Origin: Portibacter marinus
Lineage (GTDB): Bacteria; Bacteroidota; Bacteroidia; Chitinophagales; Saprospiraceae
Length of the DNA stretch: 64,000 nucleotides
Direction of reading: 5' to 3'
Assembly: GCF_021533195.1 (NCBI RefSeq)
Contig: NZ_JAJNKB010000002.1
Coordinates: 620,001 to 684,000 of the forward strand
Positions 9,257 through 18,247 of this stretch are shown piece after piece. The stretch's first letter is position 1, and every line of letters starts with the position of its first letter. The translations under genes and the position numbers were made by a program. The notes below the pieces were generated by a model. The model did not search any database, was not told the DNA's origin, and saw only the letters and a list, made by a program, of their open reading frames with translations.

Positions 9257-10367
9257 AAAAGATGCTCATCAGAAGCATGCCAACTTGGCTAAGCCTAAGC
9301 TGGGTTTTTTTGCCAAAAATGAATGGGCGATTATGGGTGCGCCATGTGGAGAAATCAGGAAATTAGTTGAAAATCTATCCAGCCTTACGACAGAAAATAT
9401 ACTCTATATAGATGAATCACACGACCATGAAGAACAAGCAAGCCATTTAGCAATCGCTACCAAGAAAGGAGATGCCCAGGAATTTTCTCACTCTATTTCC
9501 TGGAATAAGTATCAGAATGCGCTGGCAGCCAATGATTATGATATTGTTTTGATCAATGGTAATCACTTCAAAGCCAATAAGCAAATAGTCATATTAGATG
9601 ACAGAAAAAAGGAATCTTTAAGTCGGAAACTAGATCGACTCACCGATGTAAGGGCTTTTTTATATACCTCTGAGGTAAAAACACCATATGATTTTCTTAT
9701 AGATGGAGTGATGGAAGAGGACATACCTCTCATTTCCATTAGTGATATAGAAACCATTTGGAGGCTCATTAGAGCTGAAGTCTCTATTCCTAGCCTAAAG
9801 GCACTTGTCCTGGCCGGCGGAAAAAGCACCAGGATGGGGGAGGATAAGGCTGAAATAGAATACCATGGCCGAGGGCAAGCCAGGCATATGTATGAAATGC
9901 TGGAAGGTCTGGGTCTTGAGACACATTTATCATGCAGAAATGATCAAGCCAAAAAATTTCCCGATTTGCGGGTCATATTGGATAAAGTGAATGGTTTGGG
10001 TCCATTCGGTGCAATTGTTTCAGCATTTATGCGAGATCCGAATGCGGCATGGTTGGTAGTTCCATGTGACTTACCACTATTAGAAGAGAAGCACTTAGAA
10101 AATCTGATAAGTTGCAGGAATCCTTTTAAACAGGCTACTACTTTTTTAAACGCAGAAACTCAATTCCCTGAACCATTGATCAGTATTTGGGAACCCAAGA
10201 TGTATCTGCGAATGCTTCAATTCTTAAGTTTAGGATATTCATGTCCAAGAAAGATTTTGATTAATTCCGATGTAGAACTTATTAAAGTTGAGAATCAGCA
10301 GTTCATGATGAATGTAAATACACCTGATGAGCAACAAAAAGCGCATGTAATTTTAGAAGAGAAATAG
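9240..10367 (+). CDS. MobA-type nucleotidyltransferase with degenerate MobB-like N-terminus
   Basis: A 375-residue protein from the ATG at 9240; an in-frame GTG at 9225 would add five residues. The start overlaps moaC by 17 bases. Residues from about 187 form the MobA-type transferase: LAGGKSTRMGEDK binds the nucleotide and VVPCDLPLL is the metal-binding block. MobA attaches GMP to molybdopterin. Residues about 20-180 look like a MobB domain (VLINGNHFKANKQIV), but where MobB has a P-loop this protein reads MGAPCGEI, with no GKT/GKS. The N-terminal part therefore probably does not hydrolyse GTP. The MobA call is firm; the MobB origin is an inference from layout. Confidence 0.85.
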   Translation: MTLQNKKDAHQKHANLAKPKLGFFAKNEWAIMGAPCGEIRKLVENLSSLTTENILYIDESHDHEEQASHLAIATKKGDAQEFSHSISWNKYQNALAANDYDIVLINGNHFKANKQIVILDDRKKESLSRKLDRLTDVRAFLYTSEVKTPYDFLIDGVMEEDIPLISISDIETIWRLIRAEVSIPSLKALVLAGGKSTRMGEDKAEIEYHGRGQARHMYEMLEGLGLETHLSCRNDQAKKFPDLRVILDKVNGLGPFGAIVSAFMRDPNAAWLVVPCDLPLLEEKHLENLISCRNPFKQATTFLNAETQFPEPLISIWEPKMYLRMLQFLSLGYSCPRKILINSDVELIKVENQQFMMNVNTPDEQQKAHVILEEK

Positions 10368-10382
10368 TCATCTCTCTTAACG

Positions 10383-10411
10383 AAAAAAGACTGCAACGAG
10401 GTGTTACAGCC
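10383..10411 (-). terminator. intrinsic terminator of the DUF2853 gene
   Basis: On the minus strand the 9-bp arms GGCTGTAAC and GTTGCAGTC pair with two G-U wobbles around a 5-base loop and are followed by six T. It lies about 45 bases past the DUF2853 stop. Read on the plus strand the stem has two mismatches and no T run, so it mainly serves the minus strand. Confidence 0.65.
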
Positions 10412-10454
10412 TTTCTCTAATGTTCTCTAATTAGATTCTTATTGAATCAAATTC

Positions 10455-10787
10455 TTAAGCAGGTGATTTTCCTGCTTTTTTAGCAAGAACCGTATAAAAA
10501 ATGGCTCTATACTTATTTTTATTACTCTTACCCATGGCTTCTATGGCATGATTAATCATACCATCTAAATCGTCACTTTCTTTCATGCCCAATTTGCCCA
10601 TTAAGAAATTCTTCTTAACTCTGTTTAATTCATCTTTGTCAGAAGAAGAAACCGTTTCCGCATCGTCATTATAGATACTTGGTCCGCAAGCTTTCGTACA
10701 GGCTCTCAAAAGGTCATCACTTGCACTGATTCCCAAATCTTTCATTTTGGCCTTATACTTATCAACTTTCTCATCAAATTTGCTCAT
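10455..10787 (-). CDS. DUF2853 family protein
   Basis: A 110-residue soluble, charged, mostly helical protein. The block YKAKMKDLGI near the N-terminus, then CGPSIYNDDAETVS and the C-terminal NKYRAIFYTVLAKK, match DUF2853. No catalytic motif is visible and the function is unknown. It is transcribed alone, with a clear terminator downstream. Confidence 0.85.
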   Translation of the reverse strand: MSKFDEKVDKYKAKMKDLGISASDDLLRACTKACGPSIYNDDAETVSSSDKDELNRVKKNFLMGKLGMKESDDLDGMINHAIEAMGKSNKNKYRAIFYTVLAKKAGKSPA

Positions 10788-10871
10788 TAAAATTACTTTT
10801 GGTTCGATAATATTGTTATATGCCGTTAAATATAAATATTTAATTCCAACTTATACAAATGCTTACATCAT

Positions 10872-13800
10872 TTAGTCCTTTTTAGCGGGTACGGAAATAA
10901 CATCAACCTCCTTACTCCTAATCATCTCATTCATCTGCGGTAACTTTTCATCTCTAATTTCATAGAACATGTCCAGTTGCTCATTAATTTTCTGTGTCAG
11001 TTCATCTCGAACAGCAATGGCCTGATCTGTAGGTCTAAAGTCACCATAGGATGCTCCTGAAGCTACAGCTGCCAGTTTATTGGTTAAGCGAATAGGATAA
11101 TTCAAAGGATCCTGACCTGATCTGTTTTTAGTCTGATATAGCTCTTTTTCAATATTGGTTAAGCTGGTATCAATATCAATGGCCATACGGACTACTTCCT
11201 GATCTATAGCAGTACTATCTTTAAACGGTGCCAATTTTTCTTTTAAAGCCCTCATGTCTTTGATGGCTTGATGTGCTTCACTTACTTTCTCATTAATCCC
11301 TTGAATGAATTCAAATTGTGCTTGCAGATCCGCTTCTGTACTTTCCATTCTTGGATCAGGAACAATCTTGAAAGGTGAAGACAAAGTTTGATCATTATAT
11401 CTAAGTTCGACAGTATAGTCTCCCGGAACAGCTGTAGCACCACTTAGACTCGCTGCCCATAAAATCATTCCTTTAAACCTCTCAGCAGGTGGGTATTTCA
11501 AGTTCCAAATGAATCTATTAGAACCTTCCTCGACCTCTAACTTATTCTCTTTATCATGATTGGAATAGGCAATGATTTCTTTTCCGCTTTCGTCCATAAA
11601 AGATAAGCTAACGGTGTCTTTCTCATCATACTCTTTCATATAATAATAGACTATGGCCCCATCGGGGTGATTGATACCTGCACCTTCTACTCTTTCTGAA
11701 TATCCACCACCCATTCTAATAACATCTTTAGGAGCGAAAAGCTTAAGACTCTCATCAGATTCTAAAGCCATTAAATCGTAAACAGGAGTCAAATCATCAA
11801 TGATCCATAAACTTCTTCCCTGAGTAGCCACAATGAGATTATTTTGTTTAACCTGTAGATCAGTAATAGGTACGATTGGAAGATTTTGTTGAAATGGATA
11901 CCAATTTGCACCATCATCGAACGAAATGTACATGCCACTTTCAGTTCCAGCATATAATAATCCTTTTTGGAAAGGATCCGCTCTTAAAACTCTTGTAAAA
12001 TGTTCTTCATCGATTCCATTCGTAATCTTTTTCCAGGATTGGCCATTATTTTCAGTTTTAAATAAATATGGTTTGTAATCACCTTCTTTATAGAGCGTAG
12101 CAGCAATGTAGCATCCTTCCACGTTAAAAGGGTCAGGTTCAATGCTATTGACCATAGCCCATTCCGGCATGTTTGAAGGGGTAACATTTTTCCAGTTTTC
12201 ACCGCCATCAGTGGTCAAATGAACCAAACCATCATCTGATCCGACCCATAAAACGCCTTCTTTTAGAGGAGACTCATCTGCTGCAAAGATGGTACAATAG
12301 TATTCAACACCAGTATTATCCTGAGTGATGGGTCCTCCTGAAGATTTAAGCTTTTCCGGATCATTTCTGGTCAAGTCAGGACTAACCAATGACCAGGACT
12401 GACCTTCATTCGTGGAAACATGCAAATGGTTTGATGCCGTATACAGCTTATTTGGATCATGCTTCGAAAAGAATATGGGGAAGTTCCATTGAAATCTATA
12501 TTTCATGCCTTCGGCACCGTAACCCATAGGGTTGTCAGGCCATACGTTGATGCCCCTTACAGAACCCGTTTCATGATTGACTCTCGTCAGAAAACCACCA
12601 TAAGAACCTCCGTATACAATTTCATTGTTTTCAGGATCCACAGCGATGTGCGCCGATTCACCACCTGCTGTAGACTCCCAATCTGATTCTTCAATGCTTC
12701 TGCCATCTGTTCGATGTGCAATCCTGACTGTGCTGTTGTCTTGCTGTGCTGCATAAATTCGATACGGGAAGTGGTTATCAGTTGTCACTCTGTAAAATTG
12801 AGCTGTAGGTTGATTGTGATAGGTAGACCAGGTCTCTCCACCATCAAAGCTTACTTGAGCGCCACCATCATCTCCTATAATCATTCTTTGGTTGTTGTCG
12901 GGATCTATCCAAAGATCATGATGATCACCATGTGGTGCCCTGTATGACTGAAAGGATCTGCCACCATCTTTCGATTTATGGTAGGAAACATTGACCACAT
13001 AAACAGCATCTTCATCTTCGGTATCAGCGTAAATTCGGGTGTAATACCAAGCGCGTTGCCTTAGACTTCTATCGTCGTTGGTCTTTGTCCAGGTTTCACC
13101 TCCATCATCAGATCTAAAAACACCTCCTTCATTGTTTTCTATAATGGCATATACTCTATTGCGTTGAGCCGGAGAAACGGTTACACCTGAAATACCCCAG
13201 TCTCCATCAGGTAATCCTTCAGCATCTGAAATATCTTCCCAGGTTTCACCACTATCTGTACTTTTCCATAAGGAGGAACCTTCACCGCCACTGGACAATG
13301 AGTAGGGAGTTCTTCTGATTTTCCAGGTCGATGCGTACATCACCCTTGGATTATGAGGATCTATCACTAAATCCACCGCACCTGCCGAAGCATTAGCAAA
13401 AAGCTTTTTAGTCCAGGTCTGACCACCATCAGTACTCTTGTAAACTCCTCTATCCTCTGTATCCTTATACAGATCTCCCATCACTGCTGCATAGACAATA
13501 TCGGGATTGTCTGGATGAATTCGTATTCTGGAAATGTGTCGTGATTTTTCAAGGCCCATTTGCTCCCAGGTTTCTCCAGCATTCACGGATTTCCAAACTC
13601 CATATCCATATGAAACATTGCCACGAACGGTTTTTTCTCCACCACCTGCATATATGACATTGTCATCAGAAGGAGCTACCGCAATGGCACCAATGCTGCC
13701 GCCGAAAAATCCATCCGAGATGTTTTCCCAGGATCTCCCTCCATCTTCAGTTTTCCAGATACCACCGCCGGTACTTCCAAAATAAAATAAATTGTCTTTG

Positions 13801-13967
13801 CCCGGCACGCCAGTAACGGCGCAAGATCTGCCTCCTCTAAAAGGTCCGATCAGTCTGTAATTTAGGGATTCAAGAATCTCAGAATCCGAATCCTGTGCTT
13901 TTACGACATTGATATCCAAAAAAAGGAGCATCAAAATGCTAAAAGCAATTGCAATAGTGGCTTTCAT
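10872..13967 (-). CDS. sortilin/VPS10-like multi-Asp-box beta-propeller protein
   Basis: A 1031-residue secreted protein with a signal peptide (residues 1-24, ending VVKAQ). Residues about 30-740 contain at least eleven Asp-box (BNR) repeats of the form S-x-D-x-G-x-x-W, such as TEDGGRSWENIS, STDGGQTWTKK, SDDGGETWTKT and SFDDGANWYPF, which build a large VPS10/sortilin-like beta-propeller. The last 290 residues hold a beta-sandwich-like part followed by a charged helical segment (about residues 890-1020). Such proteins are often labelled glycosyl hydrolases, but no catalytic residues can be assigned. I see no type IX sorting tail. The substrate is unknown. Confidence 0.85.
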   Translation of the reverse strand: MKATIAIAFSILMLLFLDINVVKAQDSDSEILESLNYRLIGPFRGGRSCAVTGVPGKDNLFYFGSTGGGIWKTEDGGRSWENISDGFFGGSIGAIAVAPSDDNVIYAGGGEKTVRGNVSYGYGVWKSVNAGETWEQMGLEKSRHISRIRIHPDNPDIVYAAVMGDLYKDTEDRGVYKSTDGGQTWTKKLFANASAGAVDLVIDPHNPRVMYASTWKIRRTPYSLSSGGEGSSLWKSTDSGETWEDISDAEGLPDGDWGISGVTVSPAQRNRVYAIIENNEGGVFRSDDGGETWTKTNDDRSLRQRAWYYTRIYADTEDEDAVYVVNVSYHKSKDGGRSFQSYRAPHGDHHDLWIDPDNNQRMIIGDDGGAQVSFDGGETWSTYHNQPTAQFYRVTTDNHFPYRIYAAQQDNSTVRIAHRTDGRSIEESDWESTAGGESAHIAVDPENNEIVYGGSYGGFLTRVNHETGSVRGINVWPDNPMGYGAEGMKYRFQWNFPIFFSKHDPNKLYTASNHLHVSTNEGQSWSLVSPDLTRNDPEKLKSSGGPITQDNTGVEYYCTIFAADESPLKEGVLWVGSDDGLVHLTTDGGENWKNVTPSNMPEWAMVNSIEPDPFNVEGCYIAATLYKEGDYKPYLFKTENNGQSWKKITNGIDEEHFTRVLRADPFQKGLLYAGTESGMYISFDDGANWYPFQQNLPIVPITDLQVKQNNLIVATQGRSLWIIDDLTPVYDLMALESDESLKLFAPKDVIRMGGGYSERVEGAGINHPDGAIVYYYMKEYDEKDTVSLSFMDESGKEIIAYSNHDKENKLEVEEGSNRFIWNLKYPPAERFKGMILWAASLSGATAVPGDYTVELRYNDQTLSSPFKIVPDPRMESTEADLQAQFEFIQGINEKVSEAHQAIKDMRALKEKLAPFKDSTAIDQEVVRMAIDIDTSLTNIEKELYQTKNRSGQDPLNYPIRLTNKLAAVASGASYGDFRPTDQAIAVRDELTQKINEQLDMFYEIRDEKLPQMNEMIRSKEVDVISVPAKKD

Positions 13968-13992
13968 AAATAAGAATTTTAAAAGTTTAATA

Positions 13993-15369
13993 TCAAGCTC
14001 CTAAAAGGCTGTATAATGCTAAAAATACGATTGCGCCGGCCAAAAATCCGACAGCTGCCAACCAGGCAATTTTCTTGACATACCAAATAAAGTCGATTTT
14101 TTCCATGCCCATGGCTGCAACGCCAGCTGCTGATCCAATGATTAACATCGATCCACCTGTTCCTGCAGCATACGCAATAAAATGCCATAGTTTAGAATCC
14201 ATTGGTTGATCATACATTCCCATCGAAGCTGCAACTAATGGCACGTTATCAATGATTGCAGATCCTACTCCCAATAACATAATTACTATATCTTGATTAG
14301 GAATGGCGTTTTCTAACCTTTCTGCTAACCATCGCAAAGTACCCACACCGTCCAGAGCAAGGGTTTCTAAAGCACCTACCGCCATTAATATTCCGAGGAA
14401 AAACAGAATACTTGACATTTCGATTCTGGAAAGAGCCTTGTGTGCAGAATATAAATGCTTTCTTTCTTCATCAAAGTCTTCTTCAGGATGGATGTATTCC
14501 GATACAAGCCAAACGACTCCCATACTGAGCATCATTCCGATATAAGGAGGCAAATGAGTGAAAGTTTTGAAAAATGGAACGAACACAATTGATCCCAGAC
14601 CTAAGAAAAGCATGGTTTTACTACTCAATAGACGGTTCGGTGGCTCATGATCGTCAGGGACTTCGATAGTGCCCTGAAATGGCTTCATAAAACTAGCTAT
14701 TAAAAAGGGAATCACAAAGCAAACGATGGAAGGTATCACCAACCATTCAATCAACCCCATGGTACTGACCTTTTTACCAATCCACAACATCGTGGTAGTG
14801 ACATCACCTATAGGTGACCAGGCCCCTCCGGCGTTAGCAGCAATGACAACCATAGATGCATACCAGATGCGTGTTTCTCTTTCATAAAAAAGCTTTCGCA
14901 GTAAGGTGACCAGAACAATGGTAGCAGTCAAGTTGTCAATGATGGCAGACAATATGAATGCAAGCACACCAATGATCCATAACAATTTCCTTTTATTTTT
15001 TGTTCTTACCCAACTTTTTAGAATATCAAATCCTCTGTGCAGGTCGATAATCTCAACGATAGTCATTGCACCGATCAAAAAGACCAGGATTTCAGCAGTT
15101 TTACCCAGATGGTGCAAGAGTCCATTGACGAAACCCTCCTCGTTCTCATAATACATTTCACTTGTGTGATCGGTAATATTCGCCAGGGTCCATAAGCTAT
15201 CATGTGTATCAATAACTGTTAGTATGCCATTGTGAAATCCTACTGCAAGAAATGCCCAGCAGAGTGCGCCCATGATAAGTGCAGGGACAGTTTTATCAAG
15301 TCTTAACGGGTGCTCTAGGACAATGGTTATATAACCGAGTATAAAGCAAAGTACAATGGCTAGAAACAT
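13993..15369 (-). CDS. nhaD: NhaD-family sodium:proton antiporter
   Basis: A 458-residue polytopic membrane protein with about 12 hydrophobic segments. NhaD exports Na+ (or Li+) in exchange for H+. Family blocks are present: EIIDLHRGFDILKSW, the buried acidic stretch SAIIDNLTATIVL, NAGGAWSPIGDVTTTMLW and a second SAIIDNVPLV. It is separated by 25 bases from the upstream end of the sortilin-like gene on the same strand. With the DASS, NptA-like and AGCS transporters also in this window, it suggests a sodium-rich habitat. Confidence 0.93.
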   Translation of the reverse strand: MFLAIVLCFILGYITIVLEHPLRLDKTVPALIMGALCWAFLAVGFHNGILTVIDTHDSLWTLANITDHTSEMYYENEEGFVNGLLHHLGKTAEILVFLIGAMTIVEIIDLHRGFDILKSWVRTKNKRKLLWIIGVLAFILSAIIDNLTATIVLVTLLRKLFYERETRIWYASMVVIAANAGGAWSPIGDVTTTMLWIGKKVSTMGLIEWLVIPSIVCFVIPFLIASFMKPFQGTIEVPDDHEPPNRLLSSKTMLFLGLGSIVFVPFFKTFTHLPPYIGMMLSMGVVWLVSEYIHPEEDFDEERKHLYSAHKALSRIEMSSILFFLGILMAVGALETLALDGVGTLRWLAERLENAIPNQDIVIMLLGVGSAIIDNVPLVAASMGMYDQPMDSKLWHFIAYAAGTGGSMLIIGSAAGVAAMGMEKIDFIWYVKKIAWLAAVGFLAGAIVFLALYSLLGA

Positions 15370-15616
15370 AGTTGGTTAATTTTACGGAAACTTAAAAATT
15401 TGTTGTACGATCTAAAAATTTTACGATCAAAACTTTTAATAATTTTAGATGATAAAGCTTGTAATATTTGGTTTCCGAAATTATGCTCGTAAAATAAAAA
15501 TCTGAATATAGGAAATTGTGCAGAGTATTATGCAATGCAGGAAAATCAATTTTAAAATACAGTGATTTTGGAATTGGAACCTGGGAATCAACATTATGGT
15601 TTTAAAAAAATAGCAG

Positions 15617-15624
15617 TATTTTTG
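15617..15624 (+). promoter_or_regulatory. probable -7 promoter box for dusB-cca
   Basis: TATTTTTG matches TAnnTTTG and ends 13 bases before the dusB ATG, giving a very short leader. The -33 region holds no clean TTG. The rest of the 268-base gap 15370-15637 is AT-rich, with no feature I can support. Confidence 0.4.
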
Positions 15625-15637
15625 CGCCTTAAATAGA

Positions 15638-16636
15638 ATGGCTTTGGTAAAAATAGGTAACACAAATCTTGGAGCATTCCCATTGTTACTTGCACCTATG
15701 GAAGATGTGAGTGATCCGCCTTTTAGAGCGCTCTGCAAAAAGCAGGGTTGCGATATGATGTACACAGAATTTATTTCTGTTGAGGGTTTAATCAGAGACG
15801 CCAGTAAAAGCGTGCAAAAACTGGATATTTATGACTACGAACGTCCAATCGGCATTCAGATCTTTGGAGCGGAGTTGGATTCAATGTCGAGAGCTGCTGA
15901 GATTGTGGAAGAGGCTCAACCAGAGGTTTTGGATATTAATTTTGGTTGTCCGGTGAAGAAAGTGGTGTGTAAAATGGCAGGAGCGGGCATCTTGCAGGAT
16001 ATTGATCGAATGGTAAAGCTTACAGATCACATTGTAAAAAGCACCCAACTTCCCGTCACGGTTAAAACCAGATTAGGCTGGGACGATAAAAGCAAACACA
16101 TCGAAGAAGTAGCTGAACGATTGCAGGATGTAGGGATTAAAGCACTTTCCATTCATGGACGCACCAGAAAGCAAATGTATAAGGGTGAAGCAGATTGGAC
16201 CCTGATTGGAAAAATTAAAGAGAATCCTAGAATTCATATCCCTATATTCGGAAATGGAGATATAGATTCGGGACCTAAAGCCAAAGCTTACAAAAATAAA
16301 TATGGTGTAGATGGCATTATGATTGGCCGTGCCAGTATAGGTTATCCGTGGATATTCAGAGAGATCAAACATTTTTTGGAGACTGGTGAAGAGTTGGCGC
16401 CGCCGACCATAGATGAGCGAGTAGATGCTGCCAGGGAGCATCTGGAAAAATCACTGGAATGGAAAGGAGATGTCCTTGGAATAGTGGAAATGAGAAGGCA
16501 CTATACCAATTACTTTCGAGGTTATCCTCACATCAAACCTTATCGTACGGTGCTGGTGACCTCTCATGACCAAAATGAACTTTTTGATACCTTAGAAACC
16601 ATTAGAGAAAGATATTCAGATACTATACTAGTATGA
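15638..16636 (+). CDS. dusB: tRNA-dihydrouridine synthase DusB
   Basis: A 332-residue flavoenzyme that reduces uridines to dihydrouridine in tRNA. The TIM barrel opens with PLLLAPMEDVSDPPFR. The catalytic Cys is probably Cys104 in DINFGCPVKKV, followed by GAGIL. SIHGRTRKQMYKG and the FMN-binding GNGDI and GIMIGRASIGYPWIF blocks are all present. The stop overlaps the cca start as ATGA, so the two tRNA-processing genes are translationally coupled. Confidence 0.94.
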   Translation: MALVKIGNTNLGAFPLLLAPMEDVSDPPFRALCKKQGCDMMYTEFISVEGLIRDASKSVQKLDIYDYERPIGIQIFGAELDSMSRAAEIVEEAQPEVLDINFGCPVKKVVCKMAGAGILQDIDRMVKLTDHIVKSTQLPVTVKTRLGWDDKSKHIEEVAERLQDVGIKALSIHGRTRKQMYKGEADWTLIGKIKENPRIHIPIFGNGDIDSGPKAKAYKNKYGVDGIMIGRASIGYPWIFREIKHFLETGEELAPPTIDERVDAAREHLEKSLEWKGDVLGIVEMRRHYTNYFRGYPHIKPYRTVLVTSHDQNELFDTLETIRERYSDTILV

Positions 16637-18051
16637 TTTTCAGGATAAAGAAATATGAGCGAAAAATTTTTGAACTCATTAGTGACTGTGCCAGAGAATT
16701 GGACTATCCAACTTATGTAGTGGGAGGCTACGTAAGAGATAGACTGTTAGGTCGACCTTCTAAAGATATGGATATAGTCTGTGTGGGAAGTGGAATCAAG
16801 CTCGCTCAAAAACTTTCCGAAAAATTAAGACCTATTCCGAGGTTAGTAGTCTATCAAAGATTCGGTACAGCGATGATTAAACATCAGGATCTAGAGATTG
16901 AGTTTGTCGGGGCAAGAAAAGAGTCATATCGGGCAGATTCCAGAAAGCCAGCAGTTGAAAGCGGTAGTCTGGAAGACGATCAGAACCGAAGAGATTTTAC
17001 CATAAATGCTTTAGCAGTCAGTTTAAACGATCATGACTTTGGTTGTCTGATTGACCCTTTTGACGGATTAATTGATCTGGAAAGGAAAATCATTAGAACA
17101 CCACTTGAGCCTGGAAGAACTTTTAGTGATGATCCACTTCGCATGTTGAGAGCCATAAGGTTTGCTACTCAGTTAGACTTCGAAATTACGAGCAAAACAT
17201 ACCGGGCGATCAGCGAATGCAAATCCAGAATTACCATTATTTCCAAGGAAAGGATTTCAACTGAACTGAATAAGATCATCCTTTGTGAGCAGCCTTCAAG
17301 AGGATTTAAGATGTTAGAAGAAACAGGACTACTTCCATTTTTCTTTCCGGAAATGCAAGCTTTAAAGGGGGTAGAGATCAAGAATGGAATCGGTCACAAG
17401 GATAATTTTTATCATACATTAGAAGTGCTCGATAATATTAGTGAACATACCGACAATCTTTGGTTGAGGTGGGCTGCCATTTTACATGATATTGCCAAAC
17501 CAGCGACCAAAAGGTTTAATGATCAACAAGGATGGACATTTCATGGTCATGAAGTGGTGGGAACCAGATTAGTAGAAAAAATTTTCAAGAGATTGAGACT
17601 GCCATTAGATCACAAAATGAAGTATGTGCAAAAGTTGGTGCGCTTGCATCTCCGTCCAATAGCTCTGACCAAAAAAGAAATTTCTGACTCTGCTGTTCGT
17701 CGATTGTTGTTTGATGCCGGTGATGATATAGACGATCTAATGACTTTGTGCCGTGCTGATATAACCTCAAAGAATGAAAAGAAGGTAGAGCGTTATCTAC
17801 AGAATTATGATAAGGTGGTAGAAAAGCTCAAAGAAGTAGAAGAAAAAGATCATTTGCGAAATTGGGAACCTCCAATTTCAGGAGAGGTCATTATGAATTA
17901 TTTTAACATCAAGCCTTCGAGGCAAGTGGGAGAAATTAAGACTGCAATTAGAGAAGCGATCTTGGAAGGAGAGATTCCAAACGAATATGATCGTGCATTC
18001 GAGTTTATGAAGGAAATTGGTCAACAAATTGGTGTCACTACCGAGTCCTGA
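16633..18051 (+). CDS. cca: CCA tRNA nucleotidyltransferase with HD domain
   Basis: A 472-residue class II nucleotidyltransferase that adds or repairs the 3' CCA end of tRNA. The head domain has GGYVRD at residues 31-36 and the catalytic carboxylates in DMD at 45-47. RRDFTINALA and the DPLRMLRAIRFA helix (RNA-binding neck) follow. A C-terminal HD domain contains His285-Asp286 in ILHDIAKP, with a later HGHEVVG. It is fused by a 4-base overlap to dusB. The start codon is the ATG inside the dusB stop. Confidence 0.93.
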   Translation: MIFRIKKYERKIFELISDCARELDYPTYVVGGYVRDRLLGRPSKDMDIVCVGSGIKLAQKLSEKLRPIPRLVVYQRFGTAMIKHQDLEIEFVGARKESYRADSRKPAVESGSLEDDQNRRDFTINALAVSLNDHDFGCLIDPFDGLIDLERKIIRTPLEPGRTFSDDPLRMLRAIRFATQLDFEITSKTYRAISECKSRITIISKERISTELNKIILCEQPSRGFKMLEETGLLPFFFPEMQALKGVEIKNGIGHKDNFYHTLEVLDNISEHTDNLWLRWAAILHDIAKPATKRFNDQQGWTFHGHEVVGTRLVEKIFKRLRLPLDHKMKYVQKLVRLHLRPIALTKKEISDSAVRRLLFDAGDDIDDLMTLCRADITSKNEKKVERYLQNYDKVVEKLKEVEEKDHLRNWEPPISGEVIMNYFNIKPSRQVGEIKTAIREAILEGEIPNEYDRAFEFMKEIGQQIGVTTES

Positions 18052-18060
18052 CGACAGAAA

Positions 18061-18240
18061 TCAATCATGTAATTTTTGGAATGATGCCGGGCTTGACCCC
18101 ATTTGCTTTTTGAAAATTCGAGTAAAGTAATATTGATCATTCTATCCTAGTTTATGGGCCACCACTTTAATTCTCATGGATTTATTGGTTAAGCACTTCA
18201 TGGCTTACTGCATCCTTCTGTTGCGCGAGTAAAGATATTT
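18061..18240 (-). pseudogene. C-terminal remnant of an AraC-family regulator
   Basis: Read on the minus strand, this gap between the sulfatase and cca spells the second half of an AraC-type DNA-binding domain. A helix with SRNRRMQ is followed by AMKCLTNKSMRIKVVAHKLG, and then NDQYYFTRIFKKQMGSSPASF, which matches the family signature GFxxxxYFxRxFKKxxGxSPxxF. Two in-frame stops break it: TAA at 18205-18207 and TAG at 18142-18144, the latter exactly where the signature Phe is expected. The frame ends with TGA at 18061-18063. The N-terminal sensor and first helix-turn-helix are missing and the sulfatase gene abuts the upstream side. It is a decayed gene fragment. Confidence 0.75.
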
Positions 18241-18247
18241 GAATGTT

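Noticed and set aside
15449-15502. 17-codon ATG frame upstream of dusB
   Set aside because: It is too short, without a convincing leader or similarity, in AT-rich DNA.
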